Shown piece after piece: positions 1-7,343 of a stretch of 27,317 nucleotides of DNA; positions within the stretch are counted from its first letter, which is position 1; every line of letters starts with the position of its first letter. The DNA comes from Balneolaceae bacterium (GTDB lineage Bacteria; Bacteroidota; Rhodothermia; Balneolales; Balneolaceae), in assembly GCA_007126675.1 (NCBI GenBank), contig SLAU01000177.1:1-27317 (forward strand), given 5' to 3'. Position numbers and translations under genes: made by a program. The notes beneath the pieces were generated by a model, which was given only the letters and a program-made list of their open reading frames with translations, did no database searches and was not told the DNA's origin.

Positions 1-153
1 ATCCTCACTTTTTTCTTTGAGGCATTTGACGAACCCTGGAAAGGATCACCCGAGCCACTTGAACCCGAAAAGCACTGGGGAGTTTTTTATTTAGACAGAA
101 CCCCAAAACTGGTAATGCAGGATAAAGCCGAAGCGCGGGTTAAATATTTATGA
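1..153 (+). CDS. GH17 family beta-1,3-glucanase, C-terminal fragment
   Basis: The reading frame is open from the first base and stops at a TGA at 151-153, giving the last 50 residues of a protein whose start lies outside the window. The segment FFEAFDEPWKG followed by KHWGVFYLDRTPK matches the end of bacterial GH17 (beta/alpha)8 glucanases, where FEAFD(Q/E)PWK and a WG(V/L)...DR.PK block close the barrel. GH17 enzymes cleave beta-1,3-glucans, which fits the GH16, GH3 and SusCD genes nearby. No sorting domain follows the catalytic end. The family call rests on one short but distinctive motif pair; the subfamily cannot be judged. Confidence 0.75.
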   Translation: MLTFFFEAFDEPWKGSPEPLEPEKHWGVFYLDRTPKLVMQDKAEARVKYL

Positions 154-161
154 AAGAAAAG

Positions 162-221
162 TCCCTCCGTCGGCTGACGTAGGGATTTAGGCCTGCCTGC
201 CAAAGCCTCGGCGCAGGCAGG
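162..221. repeat. Two adjacent GC-rich hairpins downstream of the GH17 gene
   Basis: Hairpin one spans 162-185: TCCCTCCGTC pairs with GACGTAGGGA around a GGCT loop, with one mismatch. Hairpin two spans 192-221: CCTGCCTGC (192-200) pairs exactly with GCAGGCAGG (213-221). Neither is followed by a T tract, so they look like dispersed palindromic repeats rather than terminators. The CCG.CGGCTG.CG core recurs at 21165-21178. Confidence 0.55.
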
Positions 222-382
222 GGTGTGTTTGTACACTACTTGTGTAAGTACCTATATTAGTAATGCCACATTAGCTCTTTACCACGAGGGCACGAAGACA
301 CCAGGATACACGAAGGATAAGAATGGATGACCTCATACACTATCTATGCGGCGTAACACCATTGGGTAAATGAACAGAAAAC

Positions 383-438
383 GTCCTCCTTGCGGTGTGC
401 AGTTCGCCGGAGGGAGGGTCGGGGTGGGTCCGAAAGGG
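383..438. repeat. Dispersed G-rich repeat, copy 1
   Basis: CCTCCTT (385-391), a short spacer, then GGAGGGAGGGTCGGGGTGGG and TCCGAAAGGG (409-438). The same arrangement, ending in GGGTGGGTCCGAAA, occurs at 21023-21092 between galK and the sugar kinase. Two intergenic copies about 20 kb apart in unrelated contexts show that it is a repeat family. Confidence 0.6.
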
Positions 439-478
439 CTGGGAGCTTATTTGTGACTAGTATCTGAACCGTCGGCAA

Positions 479-501
479 GACGGTGAGCGCACGGAGAGAT
501 C
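479..501. repeat. 23-base direct repeat, copy 1
   Basis: Begins GACGGTGAGCGCACGGAGAG. It matches 740-762 (GACGGTGAGCGAACGGAAAG and on) at 21 of 23 bases. It resembles the intergenic repeats of GTGAGCG..CGGA..GATCTC type seen in this group; function unknown. Confidence 0.55.
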
Positions 502-677
502 ACCATGTGTAAGGCTGGAAAATCTTTAACGTGAGTTCGAAATAAGTATTCGTTGAAGAGTCACTTCTTTTCCCAAAAGACCACTATGCGCGACAAGGGG
601 AATGAATCTGTGGGCGTTGATTTGGCTCAGATAGTCAATTTTTTGAGTAATAATTTACTACTAAAAAACACCACTCC

Positions 678-696
678 CCCACGCCTGGGGCGTGGG
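678..696. repeat. GC-rich hairpin before the terminator
   Basis: CCCACGCC (678-685) pairs perfectly with GGCGTGGG (689-696) around TGG. It lies two bases before the terminator hairpin at 699, so the two stems could stack in an RNA coming from the left. Confidence 0.5.
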
Positions 697-698
697 TA

Positions 699-723
699 CT
701 CCCCTCAAGGGGAGATTTTTTTC
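699..723 (+). terminator. Rho-independent terminator, plus strand
   Basis: CTCCCCT (699-705) and AGGGGAG (708-714) form a perfect 7-bp stem with a 2-base loop, followed by ATTTTTTTC. It would stop plus-strand transcription before it meets the MFS gene, which ends at 772 on the other strand. Confidence 0.7.
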
Positions 724-739
724 TTGCCCTTATGTGTCT

Positions 740-762
740 GACGGTGAGCGAACGGAAAGATC
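740..762. repeat. 23-base direct repeat, copy 2
   Basis: Partner of the repeat at 479-501, with two substitutions. It sits directly downstream of the terminator and ends ten bases from the MFS stop codon. Confidence 0.55.
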
Positions 763-771
763 TCACTGAAG

Positions 772-2340
772 TCACCCATCACTTCTCACGAGTTCCTCTT
801 CCAACTCTTCGAGTGATTTGTTCTTGGTTTCCGGTACAACTTTGATCACAAATATCAAACCGGCTGCGGCGAACAGGCCATAAATAAGGAACGTGATACT
901 GTTGCCGAGCGTGGCCAGCTCCCACGGGAACACAAGCTGCACAAGGAAGCTGACGGCAGAGTTGATGACTCCAACAAATGCAATGGCGATCCCACGCACC
1001 CTGAGCGGGAACAATTCAGAAAACATCACCCACATTACCGGCCCGATAGATATGGCAAATGCAGCTACAAACCCTAAAATTCCGAAAAGTATCAGGTTTG
1101 GGTTGATGTCAATCGCGGCTACAATTAACTCAGATTCATACTCAGCCGCTGCTTCAGGTCCAAGTGTTTCGGAAAGTGCCCGTTTAAATGCAATATCATT
1201 GGGGTAAGTTATTCCGTACATGTACTCAAGAAGCTCCTTATCTACTGGTACTTCAATAGCCTCTACCTGTTCGGCATCAAGCTCGTAGGAAGCTGATTGA
1301 AATGCTCCCGCAAGCAGAAACATCATGGCCGCAATACCGGTCAGCCCGAAAATGAGCAGAGGTCTTCTGCCCAGTTTGTCGATAAACATTATTGCCAGAA
1401 TTGTAAACACGAGATTTGTCAAGCCAACAAAAATAGCCTGCATAAAAGAAGCATCGGTACCGATACCGGATTGTTCAAAAATCATTGGTGCGTAGAAAAA
1501 TACAGCGTTGATTCCGGTGATCTGCTGCAAAACGGCAAGTGTAGCACCAATGGTTAAGACAAATCGCATTGATGGATGGAAAATCTCCTTCAGGCTTACT
1601 TTCTCTTTTTCCTTATCTGCCTCCAGGCTCTGAATTACATCTTGAAGTTGTTTTTGGGCTTCACTTTCACCAACCACCTGGGTCAGTGTTGCTTTTGCAT
1701 CTTTGTGATCTCCGGCCATAATCTGCCAGCGCGGGCTGCGGGGTACAAAATAAAGAGCTACGAAATAGAGAAGGGCAGGCAGTGTTTCGATTCCCAGCAT
1801 CCATCTCCATTCAAAGCCCTCGACCATTAAGTTTTGCGCAAGTGCAGAACCTGACTGGCCCCATCGAAGTATTAGATAGTTGCTGAAAAAAGCAACAGAA
1901 ATACCGATAACAATATTCAGCTGGTTAAAGCTTACAAGCCGGCCCCTCATTTTTGGAGGAGAAATTTCAGCGATATACATCGGTGCAATGATCAGAGATG
2001 CTCCAACTCCAAATCCGCCGATCATTCGGGCAATCACGAATAATGCAAAGTTTGGTGCCAGTGCCGAGCTTACGGCCGAAACCGCAAACAGCACCGCGGC
2101 AACTTTTAGAATGGTACGCCGTCCGAATTTATCACTAAGCGGACCGCTGAAAAGCATCCCCAAAGTTGCAGTGAGTGTAAGCGACCCAACAGCCCAGCCC
2201 AGTTGAATGCTCGAAAGCCCGAACTCCGGACCGATAAAACCCACAACCCCGGAAATCACCGAGGCATCAAAACCCATCAAGAAGCCCCCCAGAGCAACAA
2301 TCAGAGCAACCCGTATTACGTAAAATTGCCTTGCGTTCAT
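772..2340 (-). CDS. MFS sugar porter (XylE/GLUT-like sugar:H+ symporter)
   Basis: A 522-residue inner-membrane transporter with the sugar-porter signatures in order: DKFGRR after TM2, PRSPRW at the end of TM6 (usual form PESPRW), QQITGINAVFFYAP in TM7, DKLGRRPLL after TM8, and PETKNKSLEE at the C-terminus. Twelve hydrophobic segments are readable. An acidic loop of about 60 residues before TM10 makes it longer than E. coli XylE. It starts 29 bp after the GH3 stop on the same strand, so it is probably the last gene of a lacI-GH3-MFS operon and brings glucose or short beta-glucosides into the cytosol for GH3. The family is clear; the substrate is inferred from context. Confidence 0.93.
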   Translation of the reverse strand: MNARQFYVIRVALIVALGGFLMGFDASVISGVVGFIGPEFGLSSIQLGWAVGSLTLTATLGMLFSGPLSDKFGRRTILKVAAVLFAVSAVSSALAPNFALFVIARMIGGFGVGASLIIAPMYIAEISPPKMRGRLVSFNQLNIVIGISVAFFSNYLILRWGQSGSALAQNLMVEGFEWRWMLGIETLPALLYFVALYFVPRSPRWQIMAGDHKDAKATLTQVVGESEAQKQLQDVIQSLEADKEKEKVSLKEIFHPSMRFVLTIGATLAVLQQITGINAVFFYAPMIFEQSGIGTDASFMQAIFVGLTNLVFTILAIMFIDKLGRRPLLIFGLTGIAAMMFLLAGAFQSASYELDAEQVEAIEVPVDKELLEYMYGITYPNDIAFKRALSETLGPEAAAEYESELIVAAIDINPNLILFGILGFVAAFAISIGPVMWVMFSELFPLRVRGIAIAFVGVINSAVSFLVQLVFPWELATLGNSITFLIYGLFAAAGLIFVIKVVPETKNKSLEELEEELVRSDG

Positions 2341-2369
2341 TTTGTTAGTTTATTCGTTATTCGATTTCA

Positions 2370-4625
2370 TTATATAATTTCAAAATCATTATGCATTTTT
2401 TGCACAATCACACTGTATGTTCCTTTTTCAATAATCTTCTTCCCTGATTTAACAGGATAGGCAACTTTTTGTGGTGTGATGACGAACTCAAGATCTGCCG
2501 TTTCACCGGGATTCAGCGTAACTCGCTCGAAATGTTTTAGCTCTTTAACAGGACGGGTGATTCGCCCAAAATGCGTAGATGTAAACCAATGCACAGTTTC
2601 GGTTCCCGTTTCCTTTCCGGTATTCGTAACGGATACTTCAGCTTTAATACTGCCATCTTCACTCATAGATTCAGAACTTAGCCTGACTTTTGAATACTTG
2701 AATGTAGTGTAACTGAGGCCAAAGCCAAATGGATATAACGCGGGGCTTTCGTTATTCTGAATGATTCGGTTAGCCTCTTCTGGGTCAAAAGAGAAATAGC
2801 TGCTTTTTTTGTGATTATATGGCAGAAAATGATTCGGATACTGCGGATAAGAAAATGGCAGTTTGCCCGAAGGGTTTACTCTTCCGCTGATAACGCTGGC
2901 AATTGCTTTTGCCCCTTCAAATCCGGGCAGCCCGGCATGAATAATAGCATCAACCTTATCAATAAGCTCTGTAATGATCCGCGGACGCCCCTGAACAAGT
3001 GTAAGAACAAGAGATGCTGTTGATTGTGAGATCAACTCTAACTCGTCACTTTGTTTTTGCGGAAGCCGAAGATCGTTTATGTTGCCTGTGAATTCACAAT
3101 AGGGCTCTTCACCTGCGGCATAAACTAAAAGATCCAACGCATTAAGCTTATCCAGAAATGCAGATTCTTCTTTTTTTGAAATAGCATTCGGATCAGGTAT
3201 GTCATCAGGATCAAAAAGTATCACCTCCGCATCAGGATACTCTTCTTTCAATGCACTAAAAATTGTGTGCATTTCATCAGGATATTGTGATTCTTTACCG
3301 CCCTGCCATGCCAGTGTCCAGCCGCCGCAAAGATTTCGTTTACTATTGGCTGAGATCCCAAGAACACCGATTCGCCGGGGCTTGATGGCCGGCAGAGTGT
3401 TATTTTCATTTTTTAGAAGAACGATCGATTCTCGAGCGGCATCCAGCGCTTTTTTTCTGTTTTCCGGCTGTCCTATACGATGAAGCCGGTCATTTCGCGG
3501 ATAAGGGTTTTCAAATAAACCCAGTTCAAATTTTAATCTTAAAATTCTGCGAACAGATTGATTGATTCTCTCTTCCGTAATTCGGCCCTCATCAACAAGT
3601 TCGAGCATAGAGCTGTTGAAGTCAAGATGTTTGGGTGTCATACTAATATCTACACCGGCATCTATGGAATGAAAAACAGCTTCTTTAAAGTTTTCTGCTG
3701 TGAAGTGAAAGTCCACAAGTTTTCCGATATCATCCCAATCGGTAATAATTACTCCGTCGAATCCCATCTGATCCCGGAGTAATGTTGTAAGAATAAAATG
3801 TGAGGCAACAACAGGTACGCCGTTTATTTCACCGCTATTGGTCATTACGGTTTTTAAACCGGCATCAATTGCTTTTTGAAAAGAGGGGCGGTGAAATTCC
3901 TGTATCTGCTGTATCGAAAGCTGTGCCGGGGTTCTGTCCCATCCGGTTCGCGGGTCAGAATAACCCAAAAAGTGCTTTGCGGTTGCAGCTTGTTTATAAG
4001 GCGCTGTTTCTTCATTGTTCTGTACCCCTTCAACAAATGCACTTCCCATCACTGATGCAGTATGTGGATCTTCACCGTATGTTTCCCAAAAACGAGGCCA
4101 TAACGGATTCACACCTAGATCGAGTACCGGTGCAAAAATCCAGTGGTGGCCCAGATCAGATGATTCATAAGCGGTGACCCACCCGGTGTTGTAGGCGTGT
4201 TCAGGATTATATGTTGCGGCAAGGTTAATGCTTTGAGGAAAAATTGTAGACCCTTTCAGATAACTGGCACCATGGATATGATCAATACCGAAGATTACCG
4301 GAATTCCAAGCTCGGTTTCTTCAACAGCAATCCGGGTCAGCTCAATCATGAACTTGTTCCAGGTTTCCGGCTCAACAGCTTCACCGTTTAAAAAGGATCC
4401 GATATGATGATTTTGAATCAGATTGCGGGCTTTTTTCGGATCAATAACCACATCTTTTTGATTTCCTGTTTTATTGATCAGAGTAATGTCGAGCTGAGTC
4501 ATCTGTCCTATTTTCTCGTACAGCGACATGCGCTTCAAAAGATCATCAACCCGCTCAGAGACAGAGATGTCTGGATTTTGATAAGGATAGATTTCGAAGG
4601 TTCCCTTTTTCTGTTCAATTTGCAT
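2370..4625 (-). CDS. GH3 family beta-glucosidase, cytoplasmic
   Basis: A 751-residue two-domain GH3 enzyme with a C-terminal fibronectin III-like domain. GIDHIHG (113-119), RFWETYGEDP (178-187) and AKHF (216-219) mark the (beta/alpha)8 domain. The nucleophile is Asp296 in IITDWDD. The second domain follows, and FGFGLSYTTF marks its junction with the C-terminal module. The start is boxed in: the upstream stop is only 19 bp away and the N-terminus is hydrophilic, so no signal peptide is possible and the enzyme should act in the cytosol. GH3 enzymes release glucose from the non-reducing end of beta-glucosides; in this locus beta-1,3-gluco-oligosaccharides are the likely substrate. It sits between a LacI regulator and an MFS sugar porter in one transcription unit. 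Confidence 0.94.
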   Translation of the reverse strand: MQIEQKKGTFEIYPYQNPDISVSERVDDLLKRMSLYEKIGQMTQLDITLINKTGNQKDVVIDPKKARNLIQNHHIGSFLNGEAVEPETWNKFMIELTRIAVEETELGIPVIFGIDHIHGASYLKGSTIFPQSINLAATYNPEHAYNTGWVTAYESSDLGHHWIFAPVLDLGVNPLWPRFWETYGEDPHTASVMGSAFVEGVQNNEETAPYKQAATAKHFLGYSDPRTGWDRTPAQLSIQQIQEFHRPSFQKAIDAGLKTVMTNSGEINGVPVVASHFILTTLLRDQMGFDGVIITDWDDIGKLVDFHFTAENFKEAVFHSIDAGVDISMTPKHLDFNSSMLELVDEGRITEERINQSVRRILRLKFELGLFENPYPRNDRLHRIGQPENRKKALDAARESIVLLKNENNTLPAIKPRRIGVLGISANSKRNLCGGWTLAWQGGKESQYPDEMHTIFSALKEEYPDAEVILFDPDDIPDPNAISKKEESAFLDKLNALDLLVYAAGEEPYCEFTGNINDLRLPQKQSDELELISQSTASLVLTLVQGRPRIITELIDKVDAIIHAGLPGFEGAKAIASVISGRVNPSGKLPFSYPQYPNHFLPYNHKKSSYFSFDPEEANRIIQNNESPALYPFGFGLSYTTFKYSKVRLSSESMSEDGSIKAEVSVTNTGKETGTETVHWFTSTHFGRITRPVKELKHFERVTLNPGETADLEFVITPQKVAYPVKSGKKIIEKGTYSVIVQKMHNDFEII

Positions 4626-4644
4626 GATGAAGGGAGTTCAGAAT

Positions 4645-5700
4645 CTATGTTAGATTTGGATAGTAATTCTTGAATACATTGGCAAGTTCAGTTGAGCTTT
4701 CCCTCACACTTAGCGTTACAGGAACAAGACTTGTGTAGCCAACGTGATGTTTATCGATTTTTTCTTCCAGCCGGTTAAAAATCAGCTCAAGTGTTTTTTT
4801 GCCAAGTAATTCGTAAGGAGTGTGAACAGAGGTAATAGTAGGAGTGTAGAGTTCACAGGTTGGCAGGTCATCAAACCCGGCAACAGAAATATCATCCGGA
4901 ATATGAACGCCATCGCGGATCGCACTGTGCATAAAGCCCAGAGTCATTCCGTCATTACTGCAGAAAATAGCTTCAGGTTTATCGGATGCCGGCAATCGTT
5001 TATAATCTTCGTACGCTTCTTTTCCTTTTTGGAATGAATAATCTCCATTAAATTGCCAAACAAGATCAATCTTATCGCTGGCTTGTATATAGTCTACAAA
5101 TCCGCTCTTTCTTAGCATTGCTTCCGACTGCTTAACAGGCCCCTGTATGATTCCCAGTTTTTTGTGTCCGCGCTCCTCAAAATGGGTGGCTACAATATAA
5201 CCGCCGCGATAATTATCGAAGGTAACGGTATCCATAACAGGGTTAGCAATAGGTGCAATAGAAACAAGCGGAAAATCCCTCGAAACACTGGTTAGAAGTT
5301 CTTTATAGTCAGCGGCTTTAAATTCAGGTAAAAAGATGACTGCCGCATCATAGTGTGTTTTTCGCAGTTCAGAAACAATTTGGGGCATCGGTGATGAAAC
5401 ATGGCTGACACTTATCAGGCTCATCGCCGCTTTGGTGTCTTCAGTAGACTGATCAAAACCCTCAAACAGAGAGGCATAAAACTCTCCGGTATAATGTTTG
5501 GTTACAATAGCAATATTAATACTCTTTCTCAGTTCGATAGGGGTATGAATATTGCTGAGCGGGTAATTTAAACGATGTGCACTTTCAAAAATCTTTTTTT
5601 CGTTTTCTTTACTGATTTTTCCGGTACGCGACAGTGCTCTTGAAACTGTTGAAACAGAGAGGCCCGTATCTTCTGCAATATCTTTTAGGGTGATTTTCAT
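4645..5700 (-). CDS. LacI family transcriptional regulator
   Basis: 351 residues. The N-terminal helix-turn-helix is typical: TLKDIAEDTGLSVSTVSRAL (residues 4-23), then the hinge-proximal ISKENEKKIFESAHRLNYP. Residues of about 60-335 form a periplasmic-binding-protein-like effector domain, with the family motifs EAIFCSNDGMTLGF and ISVAGFDDLPTCELYTPTITSV. It is the first gene of the run leading into GH3 and the MFS porter, so it most likely controls that operon, itself and possibly the other sugar genes in response to a glucan-derived sugar. A LacI-type palindrome occurs in front of the GH-A gene at 14979-14990; whether this protein binds it is inference. Confidence 0.94.
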   Translation of the reverse strand: MKITLKDIAEDTGLSVSTVSRALSRTGKISKENEKKIFESAHRLNYPLSNIHTPIELRKSINIAIVTKHYTGEFYASLFEGFDQSTEDTKAAMSLISVSHVSSPMPQIVSELRKTHYDAAVIFLPEFKAADYKELLTSVSRDFPLVSIAPIANPVMDTVTFDNYRGGYIVATHFEERGHKKLGIIQGPVKQSEAMLRKSGFVDYIQASDKIDLVWQFNGDYSFQKGKEAYEDYKRLPASDKPEAIFCSNDGMTLGFMHSAIRDGVHIPDDISVAGFDDLPTCELYTPTITSVHTPYELLGKKTLELIFNRLEEKIDKHHVGYTSLVPVTLSVRESSTELANVFKNYYPNLT

Positions 5701-5757
5701 TTTTTAAATTAGAAAGAGTGCTAAATAATTGTAATACAGCTTCGTGTAATCTTATTA

Positions 5758-5782
5758 GATCATTTACAGTTAAGTAAAGATC
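5758..5782. promoter_or_regulatory. Inverted repeat upstream of the lacI-type gene
   Basis: GATCATTTAC and GTAAAGATC flank a short centre (AGTTAA), one base short of a perfect inverted repeat. It lies 58-82 bp before the regulator's start codon, the position of an autoregulatory operator. It lacks the central CG of a classical LacI site, so the assignment is tentative. Confidence 0.3.
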
Positions 5783-5850
5783 GCTAATGTTCAGTTATGG
5801 TATAATCGCAGTTAGTAGCTGATTGAGGCAAAAAGTAAGGATTTTGATGG

Positions 5851-5891
5851 TAAAAATTAAAAAGGGCTGTTGGGGTAACCCAAACAGCCCC
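5851..5891 (-). terminator. Rho-independent terminator of the binding-protein gene
   Basis: On the minus strand, GGGGCTGTTTGGG pairs with CCCAACAGCCC across a GTAA-type loop with one bulged base, followed by TTTTTAATTTTTA. It begins about 30 bp after the stop codon at 5920. Confidence 0.8.
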
Positions 5892-5919
5892 ATTAATGTC
5901 AATAGAATTAATTCAGGTA

Positions 5920-6855
5920 TTACTTAACAAGAGTTAGTTTTCTTGTTTGTACTTCATTACCTGCTTGTAATCTGTAAAGGTAAACGCCGCTTGAAAGGTC
6001 AGAAGCATCAAAGTTAGCAGTATGCGTTCCGGCTGTCAATGTTTCATTTACCAATGTTGCAACCCGCTGACCAAGCATGTTATACACTTCAAGAGTAGCA
6101 TGTGAGCTCTCAGGCAGTGAAAACTGAATCGTGGTATTTGGGTTGAATGGATTCGGATAATTTTGATTTAGTTTTACAGACTGCGGAATACCAGAAGTGA
6201 TATTCTCTGTACTCACTGCATCACCATCGTCATAGGTGAAATCATCAAGATACCAGGTAAAGTTAGATCCGCCATCGCCAGTTCCACCATCAAGGTCCAT
6301 AATTATTACTACACGATCGAATGGTGCTCCTACCACTGCATCAAAGTCTTCACCCATCAGTTCTGAAAAGTTCCAGGTTAATTCAACCCACTCACCGGAA
6401 ACTGTGATATCTGCAAAAAGATCGCCGGTGTTTACATCCGGAGCTGTTCTCATTTCAAGTTTTACAAGTGCCTGAATATCAGCACGAGGTGACCATACAT
6501 TTAACCTGAATTCAGAATCTTCAGTCAGTTCCATGATTTCATCTGTTTCATAAAAGAAACCTGCCCATGGTTGCCCGCCTGCTTTAATATACTGCAGAAC
6601 AAAATCTGAAGGATTTCCTTCTGACTGATCAGGATTTGCAATTCTTGCCAATGCAGCGCCTTCGAAATCATGGAAAGTGAAACCTTCCCAGTCAACCGCA
6701 TCAGTATCCATGTTAAAAATGAGCGGCATTTCCTGCAGATCTGCTACATCATCCGGAGGTATAATATCCTGGCTATGTACAACGCCTGCCATCGAAACGG
6801 TCAGCACGAGGCACAAACCCAGTACTTTTTGAAGATTAGTAACTAATTTTTTCAT
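5920..6855 (-). CDS. Secreted glycan-binding-like protein with type IX sorting domain
   Basis: 311 residues. A signal peptide (KK then a hydrophobic stretch, ending GVVHS-QD near residue 29) leads into one beta-sandwich module. That module has the pattern seen in surface proteins of laminarin loci: ANPDQSEG, WAGFFYET, LNVWSPRADIQALVKLE, WVELTWNFSE and, at its end, TWYLDDFTY. Residues of about 225-311 are a type IX secretion C-terminal domain: LNQNYPNPFNPNTTIQF, GQRVATLVN, GVYLYRLQAG and a terminal KLTLVK. No catalytic residues are apparent, so it probably holds glycan at the cell surface, filling the place of SusE/SusF-type proteins. It is transcribed away from susC across a shared 488-bp gap. 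GGAG lies 6 bases before the ATG. The binding role is inferred from module type and position. Confidence 0.78.
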   Translation of the reverse strand: MKKLVTNLQKVLGLCLVLTVSMAGVVHSQDIIPPDDVADLQEMPLIFNMDTDAVDWEGFTFHDFEGAALARIANPDQSEGNPSDFVLQYIKAGGQPWAGFFYETDEIMELTEDSEFRLNVWSPRADIQALVKLEMRTAPDVNTGDLFADITVSGEWVELTWNFSELMGEDFDAVVGAPFDRVVIIMDLDGGTGDGGSNFTWYLDDFTYDDGDAVSTENITSGIPQSVKLNQNYPNPFNPNTTIQFSLPESSHATLEVYNMLGQRVATLVNETLTAGTHTANFDASDLSSGVYLYRLQAGNEVQTRKLTLVK

Positions 6856-7343
6856 GACAACTCCACTATTATTTGATTATTAATTGTGTTTAATTGTAGA
6901 GGCGAAAGGCAGTAAATGCCAACCCGCCTGAAAATAATTTGCACAAAATTTCAACCTTTTGCAATAATTATTTTTTTTCGGAGTAGTTTTCAATTTAAGG
7001 CAATAAACGTAGTATTCGGGGATTAATTAACATTGCAGAAGTGCATGGGTGGAATGAGATTATAATCATGTCTGAAAATTTTCTGAAAAAATTTCTCACA
7101 AAATTTGCAAAACTCATCCACTTACAGCTATTTTATAAGAACTTTGTTTAATCGGAAGGGCTTTTTTGCTCAATGAGTATAGTATTACTCGCGTTTAATC
7201 AGAGAAATAATACTGCAAATTATTACTTTAGTGTAATGATGAGTCCAGCTTGTCGTCAAAGCTGCATAGAACCATAACAACTGATTAGCCATCAGTTAAA
7301 AAAAGGTAAGATATTCGAACTCCAATCAATTAAAACAATTCGC
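6856..7343. promoter_or_regulatory. Divergent promoter region between binding protein and susC
   Basis: 488 bp of AT-rich DNA with no gene. It must hold promoters for both directions. AATAATTTGC occurs at 6933-6942 and its exact reverse complement GCAAATTATT at 7215-7224, each on the side facing one of the genes. A nested inverted repeat at 6900-6929 (AGGCG..GGCA..TGCC..CGCCT) would form a stem-loop in the binding-protein leader. ATTAC/GTAAT arms occur at 7222-7237. I cannot place -33/-7 elements reliably. Confidence 0.5.
7279..7297 (+). promoter_or_regulatory. Stem-loop in the susC leader
   Basis: AACTGAT (7279-7285) and ATCAGTT (7291-7297) are perfect 7-bp arms around TAGCC, ending 46 bp before the susC ATG and followed by seven A residues. 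With A rather than T after it, the stem is not a plus-strand terminator. It could affect leader stability or translation. Confidence 0.4.

Larger units (their letters stand above)
154..771. other. 618-bp gene-free stretch made of hairpins and dispersed repeats
   Basis: No coding gene is convincing here. One 62-codon open frame (553-741) runs through repeat and terminator sequence and has no recognisable protein character. The stretch contains two GC-rich hairpins right after the GH17 stop, a G-rich repeat shared with the galK/kinase gap, a 23-base direct repeat present twice, and a strong terminator near 700. A run around 280-318 (CACGAGGGCACGAAGACACC) resembles an A/G/C-rich repeat often seen between genes in this phylum. 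It separates the GH17 gene from the convergent MFS gene. Confidence 0.6.

Noticed and set aside
678..714. Tandem hairpins near 700 as a CRISPR fragment
   Set aside because: Only two different stems, no repeated unit with spacers, and the second has a terminator T tract.
553..741. 62-codon open frame in the left repeat region
   Set aside because: It runs through a hairpin and a terminator with its T tract, and the peptide has no family character.
7235..7275. TGATGAGTCC resembles a hammerhead ribozyme core
   Set aside because: The matching GGAC-GAAA strand and the conserved UH cleavage context are absent.
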